Translations under genes and position numbers: made by a program
Assembly: GCF_014633365.1 (NCBI RefSeq)
Contig: NC_068340.1
Coordinates: 37,782,328 to 37,846,327 of the forward strand
Length of the DNA: 64,000 nucleotides
Direction: 5' to 3'
From: Diospyros lotus
Taxonomy: Eukaryota; Streptophyta; Magnoliopsida; Ericales; Ebenaceae
The notes under the pieces: model-generated
Seen by the model: the letters and a program-made list of their open reading frames with translations, nothing else
Told to the model about the DNA's origin: nothing
Database searches by the model: none
Shown: piece by piece, positions 23,471-33,361 of the stretch
Numbering within the stretch: position 1 is the first letter of the stretch
How the letters are laid out: the number at the start of each line of letters is the position of its first letter

Positions 23471-24057
23471 CTACAGTGAAGCGAAATAGGCGGCCTAAGG
23501 CCTCCAAATTAGGAGGCCCCACAATTTTTAAAATTTATAATTTATATACTTTTTAATGTTTTAATAATAAATATTTAATAAAAAAATTAAACACAAAATA
23601 CCAATTTTTTATCTTTGCCATCCTCTTCCCAATAGTTTTACCGTTCTAAATCCACTTTTATCTCCCATTAAACTCATTTTTCTCTCTTTCTCTATGCAAT
23701 TTGTGTCTTTTTCACTCTTCAGTTCATTTCCTTCTTCTCAGTGTCTCTCTCTCTATATTGCGCACACTTCAAGCTTTACTGGTTCAGCATCTATGTGATT
23801 CGCAGCCTCACTTCAACCTTCAGGCTTCGACAAACAATAGCATCTCTGTTCGATACACCTACCGGATCGACAGATGGAGATCAGAGGAGATGGCACACGC
23901 AAGAGAAAGAAGGTTGACAAGACGCGGTCGAGAGAGAGAGAGAGAGTGCCTGCACCGCTGCCCTTGTCGATGCCAATCACCGATCGTCAGATTGTCGCTA
24001 CAACCCCCTTCCCTTCCTTGCGACAGCCATAAATATGGGTGGGGGCCCGTAACTAAA
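23471..24057. other. Repeat-like transition sequence before the Copia remnant
   Basis: It starts with GCGGCCTAAGGCCTCC followed by AGGAGGCCCC, a pattern seen in repetitive plant DNA and distantly echoed at about 50.93 and 63.64-63.84 kb. It continues with a CT-rich and then GC-rich stretch that is open in one frame but resembles no known protein. Origin unresolved. Confidence 0.35.
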
Positions 24058-24750
24058 TCTCAAAGCCCTACATCTAACTCAAAAATTGTTAAAATAGAAA
24101 ATGTTCCATATGCTAATGCAATAATTAGTACCAGGCTTGACCTTGTTTATGCAATTTCATCCCTTAGTAGATTCATGTCAAACCCTATGAAACCACATTG
24201 GGATGCACTAAAATATTTACTAAGATATATAAATAGTTCTGTAAATATTGGTCTGAGTTATAAGATGAGATATGATACACTTGATCTTGTTGGTTTCATA
24301 GATTCTGATTTTGTAGGAGAAAGAGACACAGTAAAGTCTATTACTGCCATGTTTTTCACCTTGGGTGTAAACTGCATCAGCTGAAAATCATAATTGCGGC
24401 CTTTGGTTGTACTGTCTTCCACTGAGGCGGAATACGTAGTTGTGACTGATGCCTTCAAAGAAGCCATATGGCTTCAAGGCCTTCTAAAGGAGATCCATTT
24501 GCTTCAAAGCAAAGTGGTGGTATTCTCAGACTACCAAAGTGTCATTCACCTATTTAAGAATTTGGTGTACCATGAACGAACAAAACATGTGGATGTCAGG
24601 TATCATTATGTAAGAGATTTGGTAGCTAATGTCACTGTGAACATTTTGAAAGTGCCTATAGAGAATAACCCAGTAGATATGGGTACAAAGGTGCTGAGTG
24701 CAGCCAAGTTCAAGCATTGCTTGGACTTGCTACATGTAGGAGTTGGTTGA
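24058..24750 (+). pseudogene. Ty1/copia polyprotein remnant: reverse transcriptase end and RNase H
   Basis: One frame shows the end of a Copia reverse transcriptase (a shortened VPYA region, then SRFMSNPMKPHW and LKYLLRYI), followed by RNase H hallmarks: a conserved aspartate in GFIDSDFVG, STEAEY, the AIWLQGLL helix, and KHVDVRYH(Y/F)VRD. Two stop codons interrupt it in frame, TGA at 24382-24384 and TAA at 24391-24393, at the site where relatives have a tryptophan and a glutamine; both fit C-to-T changes on one strand or the other. The segment before IISTRLDLVYA is shortened too. Everything upstream (gag, protease, integrase, most of the RT) is missing, so it is a dead 3' remnant. Confidence 0.88.
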
Positions 24751-24851
24751 TCAAACAACCAACAAGAGCTGTGAAAGTGAGAATTGAAGCATGCTGCATT
24801 TTTTTATGAGAATGAGAGTTCACCTGTGGTTTGATGCTTCAAGGTGCAGAT

Positions 24852-25582
24852 TGGTATTGATGTGATTTTAGTTGAAGCATTAAACGGTGTCGAGTGGTCT
24901 AAGCGGATAGGACGGCCACATGCGGCAACCGCAGGCTGCCATGTGACACCTGCAGAATGGTCACATGCGGCAACCATCCACTTTGTCCATGAAGCGACTG
25001 ATTACTTTTCTGTTGAAATAAATGATCGTGCTGCAAGATCTGATCTCAGCCGCTCATACAACCTTTATGAGGCTCCATCATAGCCGTCAAGAATTGCTAT
25101 TTATTTCTCTCCTGGGGATATAGAGAGTTAGATGAGTAAAGAAGAAGAAAGAGGGAGAAAGTGAGGGGTTGTCGTCTTCGAGCTAGGGTTTTGGGAGTTG
25201 CTTCATTTGCACTGTAAATGCTCTGTATAATTTATTTTTGTTTTCTGGTTCTATAGGATTAGTTCTAATCTGTATTTGTGATTTTTTTGGCATTTTGATA
25301 AAGAATCATTAATATACAAAGAGTATTTGTGAGTGTTTGAGGGTGTAATCTCTGTTCTATATTCATAGTGCAGTGAGCTCTTTTCATCAGAGCTCAACAT
25401 GAACATAACCCTATTTTAAGGTGAATCACGATAAAACTTTGACCTTTTCTTTATTTTTTTTCAATTTGTGATTTATATTTTTTGTGTGTATTTTTGTGTA
25501 AGCTTTCGTCCATGAAAGTATGTTATTTGTGATTGAATTTGTTCTATTTTTTCCTAGAGTCTTTGCTTATCTGTTCGTAACA
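24852..25582 (+). mobile_element. 3' LTR of the degraded Copia element
   Basis: It begins about 100 bases after the RNase H stop, just past a degenerate polypurine-like AAGGTGCAGA, with TGGTATTGATG, and ends CTGTTCGTAACA. Near its end is GGTGAATCACGATAAAAC followed by a TTTTCTTTATT run, a recognisable Copia LTR signature. With the 5' part gone, no second LTR or target duplication can be tested. Confidence 0.65.
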
Positions 25583-27681
25583 TAAATGGGAATAGGTTTC
25601 GAGTTGGGATTGAAGTAAATGAGGAGCTTCAACGAATGTGAAGGCTAGCTTAACGATGTTGAATTGTTTATATATAGTTGCCAAACGCGGCTAGCAAGAT
25701 TCATGAAACATTGACTTCTGGGGCTCCAATCTTGAAATTGGCTCATCATATTTCAATTAGAGTGAATAGTCCACTATAGAAAGCTTCTGTGCTGAAATGG
25801 TCTTTTCATGGTGGACAAATTAGAATATAACTTTATATATTCAAAAGAAAATATGTATTGAGTCACTTTGTAAATTAAATTAGCTCTTGATAAATCCATA
25901 TCCGAGTTAATTATAGCTTAATCCAGCTGCCACTGTTAATTCCCTTCTCACTTTGTGCATGTTTTAGAATAAATTAATTACGAAGATCTATATGCTTGTT
26001 TTATGGTAATGGTGCAAAAGTTTAATAAGAACTAAGGGTGTATTTGATAACATTTAGTTAGAAAAAAAATATATTTTTCAACTTATATATCAATGTTTTG
26101 AACAAAAATATTTTTGGTCATTGTAGGTTTAGAAGGGTGGGATCAACCCCTGTATTTTTAGATTTAGGACAACTTAGACAACTAAACTTCAAAATCTATT
26201 AAATACGGTGGTTAATTGCACCTCAACTTTCTTAAAATTCAGTGACTTATTTAACTATTTTTAAGAAACAATGACCAATTTAACCCTACTACTTAAATCT
26301 AAATGACTCCCACACATGAAAGAGACATGATTAACCATTTCTTGTGAACATTTAAATTTGAATCGGTGGAAAACAATATATATATAAGCTGCAAAAGGAT
26401 GTAGAGAAAAAAAAATAATATCATGAAAAATACATATTAAAAAAAATACTAAACCCAATAAATTAATAAATATTTATACACACATATAAAAGGATATACT
26501 TTTTTTTATAAAAATTAAGAATTATGTAATTAATGAACACCAAATACTATAGTTGGAAAATGGGCTGGGCTGCTCAGTCGGCCCCGCCTCCCGGCCCAGT
26601 CCACCTAGGCTCGGTATTGTAGTAGCCGGGTTGTGCTGCCTTGCCTTGGTCCATTTATATATTAAGAGCCATAAGACAGTGTCGAGTCCTCGTCCTCGTT
26701 TTTCATTGCCTGGCCCACCTTTTTTGCGGGCCAAATTCAGCCCGATGCGACCCGTCCATTTTTTAACTCTACCAAAGACTACAACTCAAAAGGGTCATCA
26801 CGCCCACTAGATGGATACAACCAAAACCAAAGACAAATTAGCCAACAATTAATTTAACAATTCTAAAAGCAAGATTAACATGTTGCATAGAAAGGAAGAT
26901 ATATTGACGGGAAAAATAAACTATATATCTACAAAGTCAACATAAGATTTTAGGGTGGGAAATTAGATCTAGGACTATGGGTTTGAGACTTTTGAGTTAC
27001 CCAAAAGAAGAAAGAACGACAAATTATTAAGCTAATTTTTTTTTATTTTTTTTTTTGTGAGTGTAAGATTGACTAAAGAAAAAACTTAAAACAATAATTA
27101 CGAAAGACAATGAGATCTCTGTTTATTCATTTACATATCTATTTATATTTTTAAAATATGATTTTTAAATTTTTTTAATTTTAAAAAATAAATATGATTC
27201 ATTTATTAGTTCATTGTTATCCCTAAATGGCGAAAAAGTAGCTTCAAATGTTAGGCTTACATTAATAAATAGTACGTGATCAAACAATTTTTTTTGTTTT
27301 TGTTTTTTATTTTGTTGAGCTCAAGCCTTATCGTGTTATTGATGTTAGATACGAAATAAATATTTCCATATTTGTATTGCATCTGCATCTGCTCCTTTGC
27401 AGCGCAAATTTCATAATAATATTGGTCATGGATGAGATCTGCTTTAATTTAATTTGTTATTATAAGTTGCCAGTAACTCGTCATGTTGTTGGAAATATAT
27501 AACCATTAATCCTATCCCACTCGATCGGTATTTGCTCTAACTGCAATAACTAAATGATTAATTAATGTTGTAGAAATTATGATATGCTTAATTAATTAAG
27601 ACATGCTTGATATGATATTACGACAAATTAAGCTGAGGAATACTCTAAGATAGAGTCACTACTCACTCTAATCAAGAGATC
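25583..27681. other. Intergenic, no gene; possible hAT-type MITE near 26.55-26.77 kb
   Basis: Mostly AT-rich single-copy-looking sequence. At 26550-26770 a GC-rich block begins TGGGCTGGGCTG and contains GGCCCACC and GCGGGCC motifs, typical of degenerate plant hAT MITEs, but I could not define termini. GCCAAACGCGGCT at about 25680 recurs upstream of the LEA_2 gene at 28420 (about 29286), so a promoter relic is possible. Confidence 0.35.
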
Positions 27682-28093
27682 GAGTGCGATTTTGTACACC
27701 CATTTAATGAGAGTAACTTTATCTCCCACTAGTTTAGAGGGTAAAAAGGTCATCTCAAGAAGTCTCTATTCATCTCGTTTCTCTCTTTCTTTTTTCTCTC
27801 CTTTCCTTGCTCTCGTCCCTGACCCTCTCATCGTCGGTCACCTCACCTCTCCGCCTCACAGCCTCACCATCGCCTCATGATCTGCAAGGTAAAGATGTAG
27901 TGGCGAGATTATTGATGCGCAAGAGGAAGCGACAACGGCATAAGATTGGCTTGAGAAAAAGAGAAGAGAGAAGAGGAGAGAAAAAAAGAGAAAAATAGAG
28001 AGAAAAAAAAGAGACCGTTAACTTTACGATGAATTTAGCAGTATCGATTTACGTGGGAATAGCAATTTAGCAGGGGTGAACAAAATCGCACTC
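27682..28093. mobile_element. MULE-type MITE, 412 bp
   Basis: Inverted termini: the left is GAGTGCGATTTTGTACACCC and the right, read inward, is GAGTGCGATTTTGTTCACCC. Flanks CAAGAGATC (27673-27681) and CAAGGGACC (28094-28102) agree at 7 of 9, a Mutator-like duplication length. Inside is a CT-rich half and a GA-rich half. A ~25-base unit (GCAATTTAGCAGTAT followed by GATTTACGTGGGA) occurs both inside near 28035 and outside near 28115. Confidence 0.7.
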
Positions 28094-28419
28094 CAAGGGA
28101 CCTTCTGAGAATAGCAATTTAGCAGTATTGATTTACGTGGGACCATCATGGCCCAAGTGGCGGCCGAAAGATTCTTGGTTATTAAAATCTACGAATTGTC
28201 TAAAATAACATGTTTCGCCGCAGTCAACTTCCTCCGACTACAGTTTATTCAATTAATTTTGGCTAATTATTTACTTCATGATCAGACTAACCAACAACTG
28301 ATGATTTGGACTAACTAACGACTCTCCTGCCCAGAATCAGAACGTACGATGCCCACAACTTCCTAATTTCTAGATACACAAAAACAGTTCAAACCCAGCA
28401 AACACAACCCATTAATTCA

Positions 28420-29073
28420 TCATTTGCACTTGACGCTCTGCAGCTGCTTCGTCGAGATGTTGATTTCCATGGCGCAATCCAGTTGGGCAGACTTCTTCTT
28501 CTTGAACAAGAACATTATGGTCACCTTCCCGTGTAGCTTAGTCTCGCCGGTCAAAGGCAAAATCCCAGAACTCAAATCACTCGCCAGTTCCAAACTGTTC
28601 CGGAGACTCACGGGCGAGATCAAATCCACTGGAGCATTCAACTTCTTGGTTGAACTTAAACTGGATTTCGACCTCCGGACGGCGGCGGCGCCGACTTGGA
28701 CGCCCATGTAGTAGAAGAAGATGGTGGTTTCGTCGAATTTATAAGGGCCGAAGTTGGTGTTCTTCACTCCAAATCCGGCATCCATCCTCAGATCGAAGGA
28801 GGCGTTCGATGTTTGGACATTAAAGTCCTCGAAAGTAGCAGACCGCAGCCGAAACTTTGGCGTCCTAAATTTCATGATCGTCATTCTGAACAACACTATG
28901 ACGCCGATATGAAAGATGACCAAGGCTATAATGTAGAGCAACCATGTTATCCACTTCTTGCGGCGGCTCTCTTCTCCCGAAACGGCCGTTACCGCCTCCC
29001 CATCGTTTCTGGCATCGGCATTGGCCGGTGCCAAGGGACTGCCTGAGTTTTGTTCCCTCTCTGTCATCGTCAT
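28420..29073 (-). CDS. LEA_2 (NDR1/HIN1-like) membrane protein, subfamily C
   Basis: 217-residue intronless gene, the most divergent member. I chose the ATG at 29071-29073 because the N-terminus (MTMTEREQNSGSPLAPAN) then aligns with subfamily B. An in-frame ATG 26 codons upstream overlaps the TATA box (29152-29158) and so lies before any likely transcript start. A cytosolic tail is followed by a membrane segment (WLLYIIALVIFHIGVIVLF), an arginine-containing RMTIMKFRTPKFR, the LEA_2 core NTNFGPYKFDETT, FKKKKS and the terminal VKCK. The two sequons of the core strand found in relatives are both absent; SNAS and a distinct NIS near the C-terminus remain. Role by family: stress/defence-related membrane protein, specific function unknown. 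It stands alone without a partner gene. Confidence 0.92.
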   Translation of the reverse strand: MTMTEREQNSGSPLAPANADARNDGEAVTAVSGEESRRKKWITWLLYIIALVIFHIGVIVLFRMTIMKFRTPKFRLRSATFEDFNVQTSNASFDLRMDAGFGVKNTNFGPYKFDETTIFFYYMGVQVGAAAVRRSKSSLSSTKKLNAPVDLISPVSLRNSLELASDLSSGILPLTGETKLHGKVTIMFLFKKKKSAQLDCAMEINISTKQLQSVKCK

Positions 29074-29151
29074 ATATAGTTTATATATATATGATGAATT
29101 TACTGATCGATAGGGAAGGATTCTGGTGGAAGTGAATTGGGTTTTGAGCAT

Positions 29152-29158
29152 TTATATA
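29152..29158 (-). promoter_or_regulatory. TATA box of the 28420-29073 gene
   Basis: TATATAA on the minus strand, about 80 bases upstream of the chosen ATG. It also argues against the upstream in-frame ATG at 29149-29151, which touches it. Further upstream (29365-29392) is a (TA)n microsatellite. Confidence 0.65.
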
Positions 29159-29159
29159 C

Positions 29160-31105
29160 GGTAGAGGAAAGGATGTCTCTTCAAGGAGCTTGGAAGTGGG
29201 AAGTTGGTAATGGGAGTCAAACAAGGAGCATCAATGGGAGTGTAGTTTAAGCAGGGGAATGGAGACTGGCCACTATTTTATGAATCGCCAAACGCGGCTG
29301 GGGGCTTTAAATAATGTAAATGATGGGTCTCATTTCAACCAAATCGGATCATATTGTTCAGTTTAATTAATATATATATATATATATATATATAGTCACA
29401 GACTCACAGACGACTGCAAATTTGGAAGCCTCCAAGCGGAAAGAGTCTGTCAGGCATCTAATTATTTATTTTTATTCGTCACTTGAAAAAAGGAGCAACG
29501 AGCAATCATATGGAAAACTCATAATTTTACAATACGACAAGGGGACTCAACTCATAGACTGTAGTTTTCTAATTCATAAATTAACGATTGAAAGCTCCAT
29601 TTTAATTTCATCATTTGACTTATGTAGCTAATGACCGGCCACTCCAGGCTACCACAAAGTTAGCATGATTTCACAGGTTTTTAACAATATTTTGAAAATA
29701 GCATTATTTCACAGGTTTTTAACGATGTTTTGAAAATAGGACAGGACATTGAATCAGCTTGGGTCACGGGTTACTCAGTTCACTCACTTAGATTGGAGTG
29801 ATCTGACGGGATGATATCACGTATAAATATATATATATATTAAATATATATTTGAAATATTAGTATAGAAATGTTATTATTAACTAATATATAATTAATA
29901 TTTTATATATAATTATTATATATATTATTAAAAAATTAATTAATAATTAAAATTTTAAAAGTGAGTGATGGGAGTGAAAAAAATTGAGATCAACTTGGCT
30001 CCCGATTCATCGCTCCAACCATATTTTGATCGATTTTTAACAAGTTGAAAGATATTCAATTTTTTAAATTAAGTTGGACCGGATAGACCACCGGTTCCCG
30101 ATTAAACCGGTCCGACTCACCGTTCCAGTTTGATTTTTAAAACATCGATTTTTAACCCTATTTTATTTCTTAATTGTTATATTATATTCAAAGTTATCAT
30201 TTTATACGAAATAATGAAATATGACCCCCAAAATAAAAGAAAAGAAAAAGGAATAAATAGCATTAATTGTCTCGAGCAGTCAAACTATAGACGACCATAA
30301 TAAGAATACCAATTTTTTTTCTTTTTAGATTGGACTCTGATAATAATTTCAAAATTAAAATATTTTTAATTTAATTTATGAAATTGTATTTCATAAATTA
30401 AATTATCTAATTTTAGAACCAAAAAGTAAGTTTTAAAATTTAAAGCAAATAATCATAAAACGCAATATTCAAAAAGGTAGAAGAGACGTAACAAATATTA
30501 TTATTTATAGCATAATATTAATTATTGTTTTAAATTTTAATAAATGTAATTTATTTTTTAAATAAAGTGTATTTTTTAATTTCAAAGTAATTTTATTAGT
30601 TGATCATAAATATATCATATTTTTTAATATTGATTAATTAATAAAATTATTTTAAAATTAAAAATAATGCATATTTTCTAAAGACAATGTACATTAATTG
30701 AAACTAACTATTATTTATAAAAACAAATAATAAGCTGCCTAATATTTATATGGAGATAAATTTGGTGTAATGGTATAATTAGTTTTATATTAAATATAAG
30801 AGTTTGAAGAGTTCAAATTGTTAATGTTAAGTGTTTAAAATGGAGATATGTTCTTAGTTTCAAATCTTCTCAATTATATATAATAACTTCACTACTTGCT
30901 AAGTATTTCTTATGTGTTTGGATATATAATCAAGCACAAGGAAGACGCATGCTTCTGAAATCCTCAAGAACTACTGTCTACTGACGTATATATAGGTCGG
31001 TACACACAAGATTAATTAAAAAGGAAAACAAATGAAAGAATGTTTAAGCATTATCATGATTAAAAGATATCTATTCTACATATATAGTCTAAAACACTTC
31101 ATTAA
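29160..31105. other. AT-rich intergenic with a degenerate MITE-like block
   Basis: 29660-29740 holds two copies of a ~41-bp direct repeat built on CACAGGTTTTTAAC. Between about 29715 and 30150 the ends GATGTTTTGAAAA and TTTTTAAAACATC are inverted copies. The interior has ACCGGTTCCCGATTAAACCG near the right end, a pattern common in plant hAT-type MITEs; the borders are approximate. From 30150 to 31020 I see only AT-rich sequence. The last ~80 bases before 31106 are the 3' flank of the LEA_2 gene and differ from those of its paralogues. Confidence 0.4.
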
Positions 31106-31753
31106 TTATCTGCATTTCACATTCTGTAGCTGCTTGGTGATGGTGTTAACTTCCATGTTGCAATTCATTTCGGCAGATTTCTTCTTTTTAAGCATGAACA
31201 TTATGGTCACCTTCCCATTCAGCTTGGACGCGCTCGTTAATGGTAGAATCCCAGAACTTAACTCCCTCTCCAATTCTGAATTGCCTGCCAGACTCGCCGG
31301 CGCAACCAAGTCCACCGCAACGTCCAGCTTCTTGGTAGATCGGAAATTGGCCTTGGACTTGCTGACGGCGCCTCTGCCGACTTGGGTACCGTTGTAGTAG
31401 AAGAAGATGGCGGTGTTGTCGAACTTGTAGGGACCAAAGTTGTTGTTCTTCACCCCAAGCTGAGCGTTCATTCTCAGATTAAACGAAGCGTTGGATGTTT
31501 GAACCTCGAAAGCGCCGAAAGTGGCCTCTCGGACCCGAAACTTCGGCGTTCTGAACTTCATCACCGTCATGGAGAAGAGAACTATGATGCCGGTTTGGAA
31601 GATGACGAAGGCTACTATATAGAGCAGCCACTTCATCCGCTTCTGGCGGCGGAGCTCGTCGTCGGGCAGAGCCACGGCAGCCTCTGCGTCATGCTTGGCC
31701 CTGGGAAGATCGGACTGAGGAAGCTCTGGATGGACCTGAGGCTTCTCTGCCAT
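31106..31753 (-). CDS. LEA_2 (NDR1/HIN1-like) membrane protein, subfamily A
   Basis: Intact 215-residue intronless gene, with the same layout as the 16967 gene: polar tail to residue 41, membrane segment about 42-62, KFRTPKFR 66-73, LEA_2 core NNNFGPYKFDNTA (103-115), KKKKS and terminal VKCR. It differs from the 45808-46455 protein only at residue 179 (N here, D there). T114 is replaced by A, so the N113 sequon is lost, while N88 and N121 remain. From about codon 170 back through the start and 369 bases of promoter, the DNA is identical to the 45.8-kb gene; the last ~130 coding bases and the 3' flank are not. This marks it as a recipient or donor of recent copying. Expression signals: TATA tract at 31893-31920. 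Confidence 0.93.
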   Translation of the reverse strand: MAEKPQVHPELPQSDLPRAKHDAEAAVALPDDELRRQKRMKWLLYIVAFVIFQTGIIVLFSMTVMKFRTPKFRVREATFGAFEVQTSNASFNLRMNAQLGVKNNNFGPYKFDNTAIFFYYNGTQVGRGAVSKSKANFRSTKKLDVAVDLVAPASLAGNSELERELSSGILPLTSASKLNGKVTIMFMLKKKKSAEMNCNMEVNTITKQLQNVKCR

Positions 31754-32122
31754 TGATTATATATGTAAATTCTGGGCTGGGTTCGATCTAACGAGACAAT
31801 ATAGATGGATAGATAGATAGATAAGAGTCGATTATCTGTTTGCTAGAATTGGTGAGGCTGTGAAGTGATTGATGGTGAGCTCAAGGCAAGGCCATATATA
31901 TATACATATATACATATAAAATCGATCGAACAAATTAGAACGAGTTCCAAAAATGCAGGGCGTGTGGAAAATTAAAAGCGGCGGTGCTTGTTTGAAGTTT
32001 CCATAAATATGAACCTTCTTGACGGTTTGACCCATCAGAACCTTCTTATCTATCCGTTGCACTAAATGATTTGAGCCTCATAAATATGAAAATTATTTTT
32101 CTTCTTTTTCCATCCATAACAG
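31235..32122 (-). repeat. ~0.89-kb tract identical to 45937-46824
   Basis: Coding and promoter DNA from about 31235 to 32122 reads the same as 45937-46824 at a constant offset of 14702. This includes the (GATA)n run near 31806-31822 and the TATA tract. To the left, four or five differences occur within 130 bases and then homology fades in the 3' flank. To the right identity ends sharply at CCATAACA, where truncated LTR sequence begins here and AT-rich LEA_2 upstream sequence continues at the other locus. Confidence 0.85.
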
Positions 32123-33361
32123 ACTATCACAAAATTTAACATAAATTCTTAAATTAAAATAAATTATGGATAAAAAGAATAAAATATCACTATAATAATA
32201 TTGGTACAACAAAAGTAATATTGATATACTAATTTTAGAGAATTAGGCATCTATTTATAAATTTACTATTTATCTATAAATATATATAAAAAACATTTAA
32301 ATAAATTCATATTCTAATTAAAATTTGAGTCGCAATAAAGATAAATATTAAATTATAGATATATTCCAATCACAATCAAATTTAAATTCTGGATCACAAT
32401 TATAACAGGCTAAACTTTGACACGAAATTTAAATATAAAATTATTCAAAATTATTTATTCCAACAAAATCACGAAGAATTAATCTCCTTGATGAATAACA
32501 ATCAGATTTATATTATAAGGAATACTAACTAAATCCATACAATGTTTATTGTAGTAGATATCTTTAGTCACACTTAAAGTATACGCTTTAAAATCAGTCT
32601 CAATGTATCTTTATTAATTTTAATAACTCCACGTTATAAATCCATCTTAATGACTTTACCTTTATTTATATTCATGTGTGACAAAATTGCACACATCTTA
32701 ATCTATCATAGTGAGAATCTAATATTTCAACCCAATAATAGAATAACATACTTTAAAGTAATCATAACAAAAATCAAATAATGTCAAACGATCGATAAAT
32801 AAAATTTCAATAAAAAACATATTGAGATAGTTGATTCAAACAACAAATTTGGATGAATCTGGATTGTACAGATCTAACATGTCGAATCTAGTTTGATAGG
32901 TCAGGTCTGGGCTAAATCTAACTAGATTAAGATTTGGTCATTGGTTATGAAGGAAGAAGACATTGTCAACTGAACACAACGCAAGAACAGAGACCGTCGG
33001 CAAAGGCGTAGGGGCGAAGAAGGTTGGCAACCAAAAAAGACAACGCCGACGGTGGTCATCGCAACGATAAGCCCAACAACAGAGACGACGGTGGTTGACG
33101 ACAGTGACTGCTAGGCAACTTGAAATCTTAGCACAAGATGATAAAGAATAGCTGTAAATCTAACTATTGAGATCTATCAATGCCTGATAATTTGAGCTAA
33201 CGGTTCTGATACTAGTTTGTTAGAATTTTAGATTGTAAACAAATTACAATCAAATCATTAACTACACAAACGAACACAAAATTTAACGTGAAAAATTCTA
33301 ATAAAAAAAATCACATGTAAAAATAATAAAATATCACTATAATGATATTGGTATAATAAAA

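Noticed and set aside
23701..24057. A protein fused upstream of the Copia reverse transcriptase remnant
   Set aside because: The frame is open by chance; composition changes at about 24055 and the upstream residues show no Copia or host domain.
29074..29151. Upstream in-frame ATG of the 28420 gene adding 26 residues
   Set aside because: It touches the TATA box at 29152-29158, so it lies upstream of the likely transcript start; homology begins at the downstream ATG.
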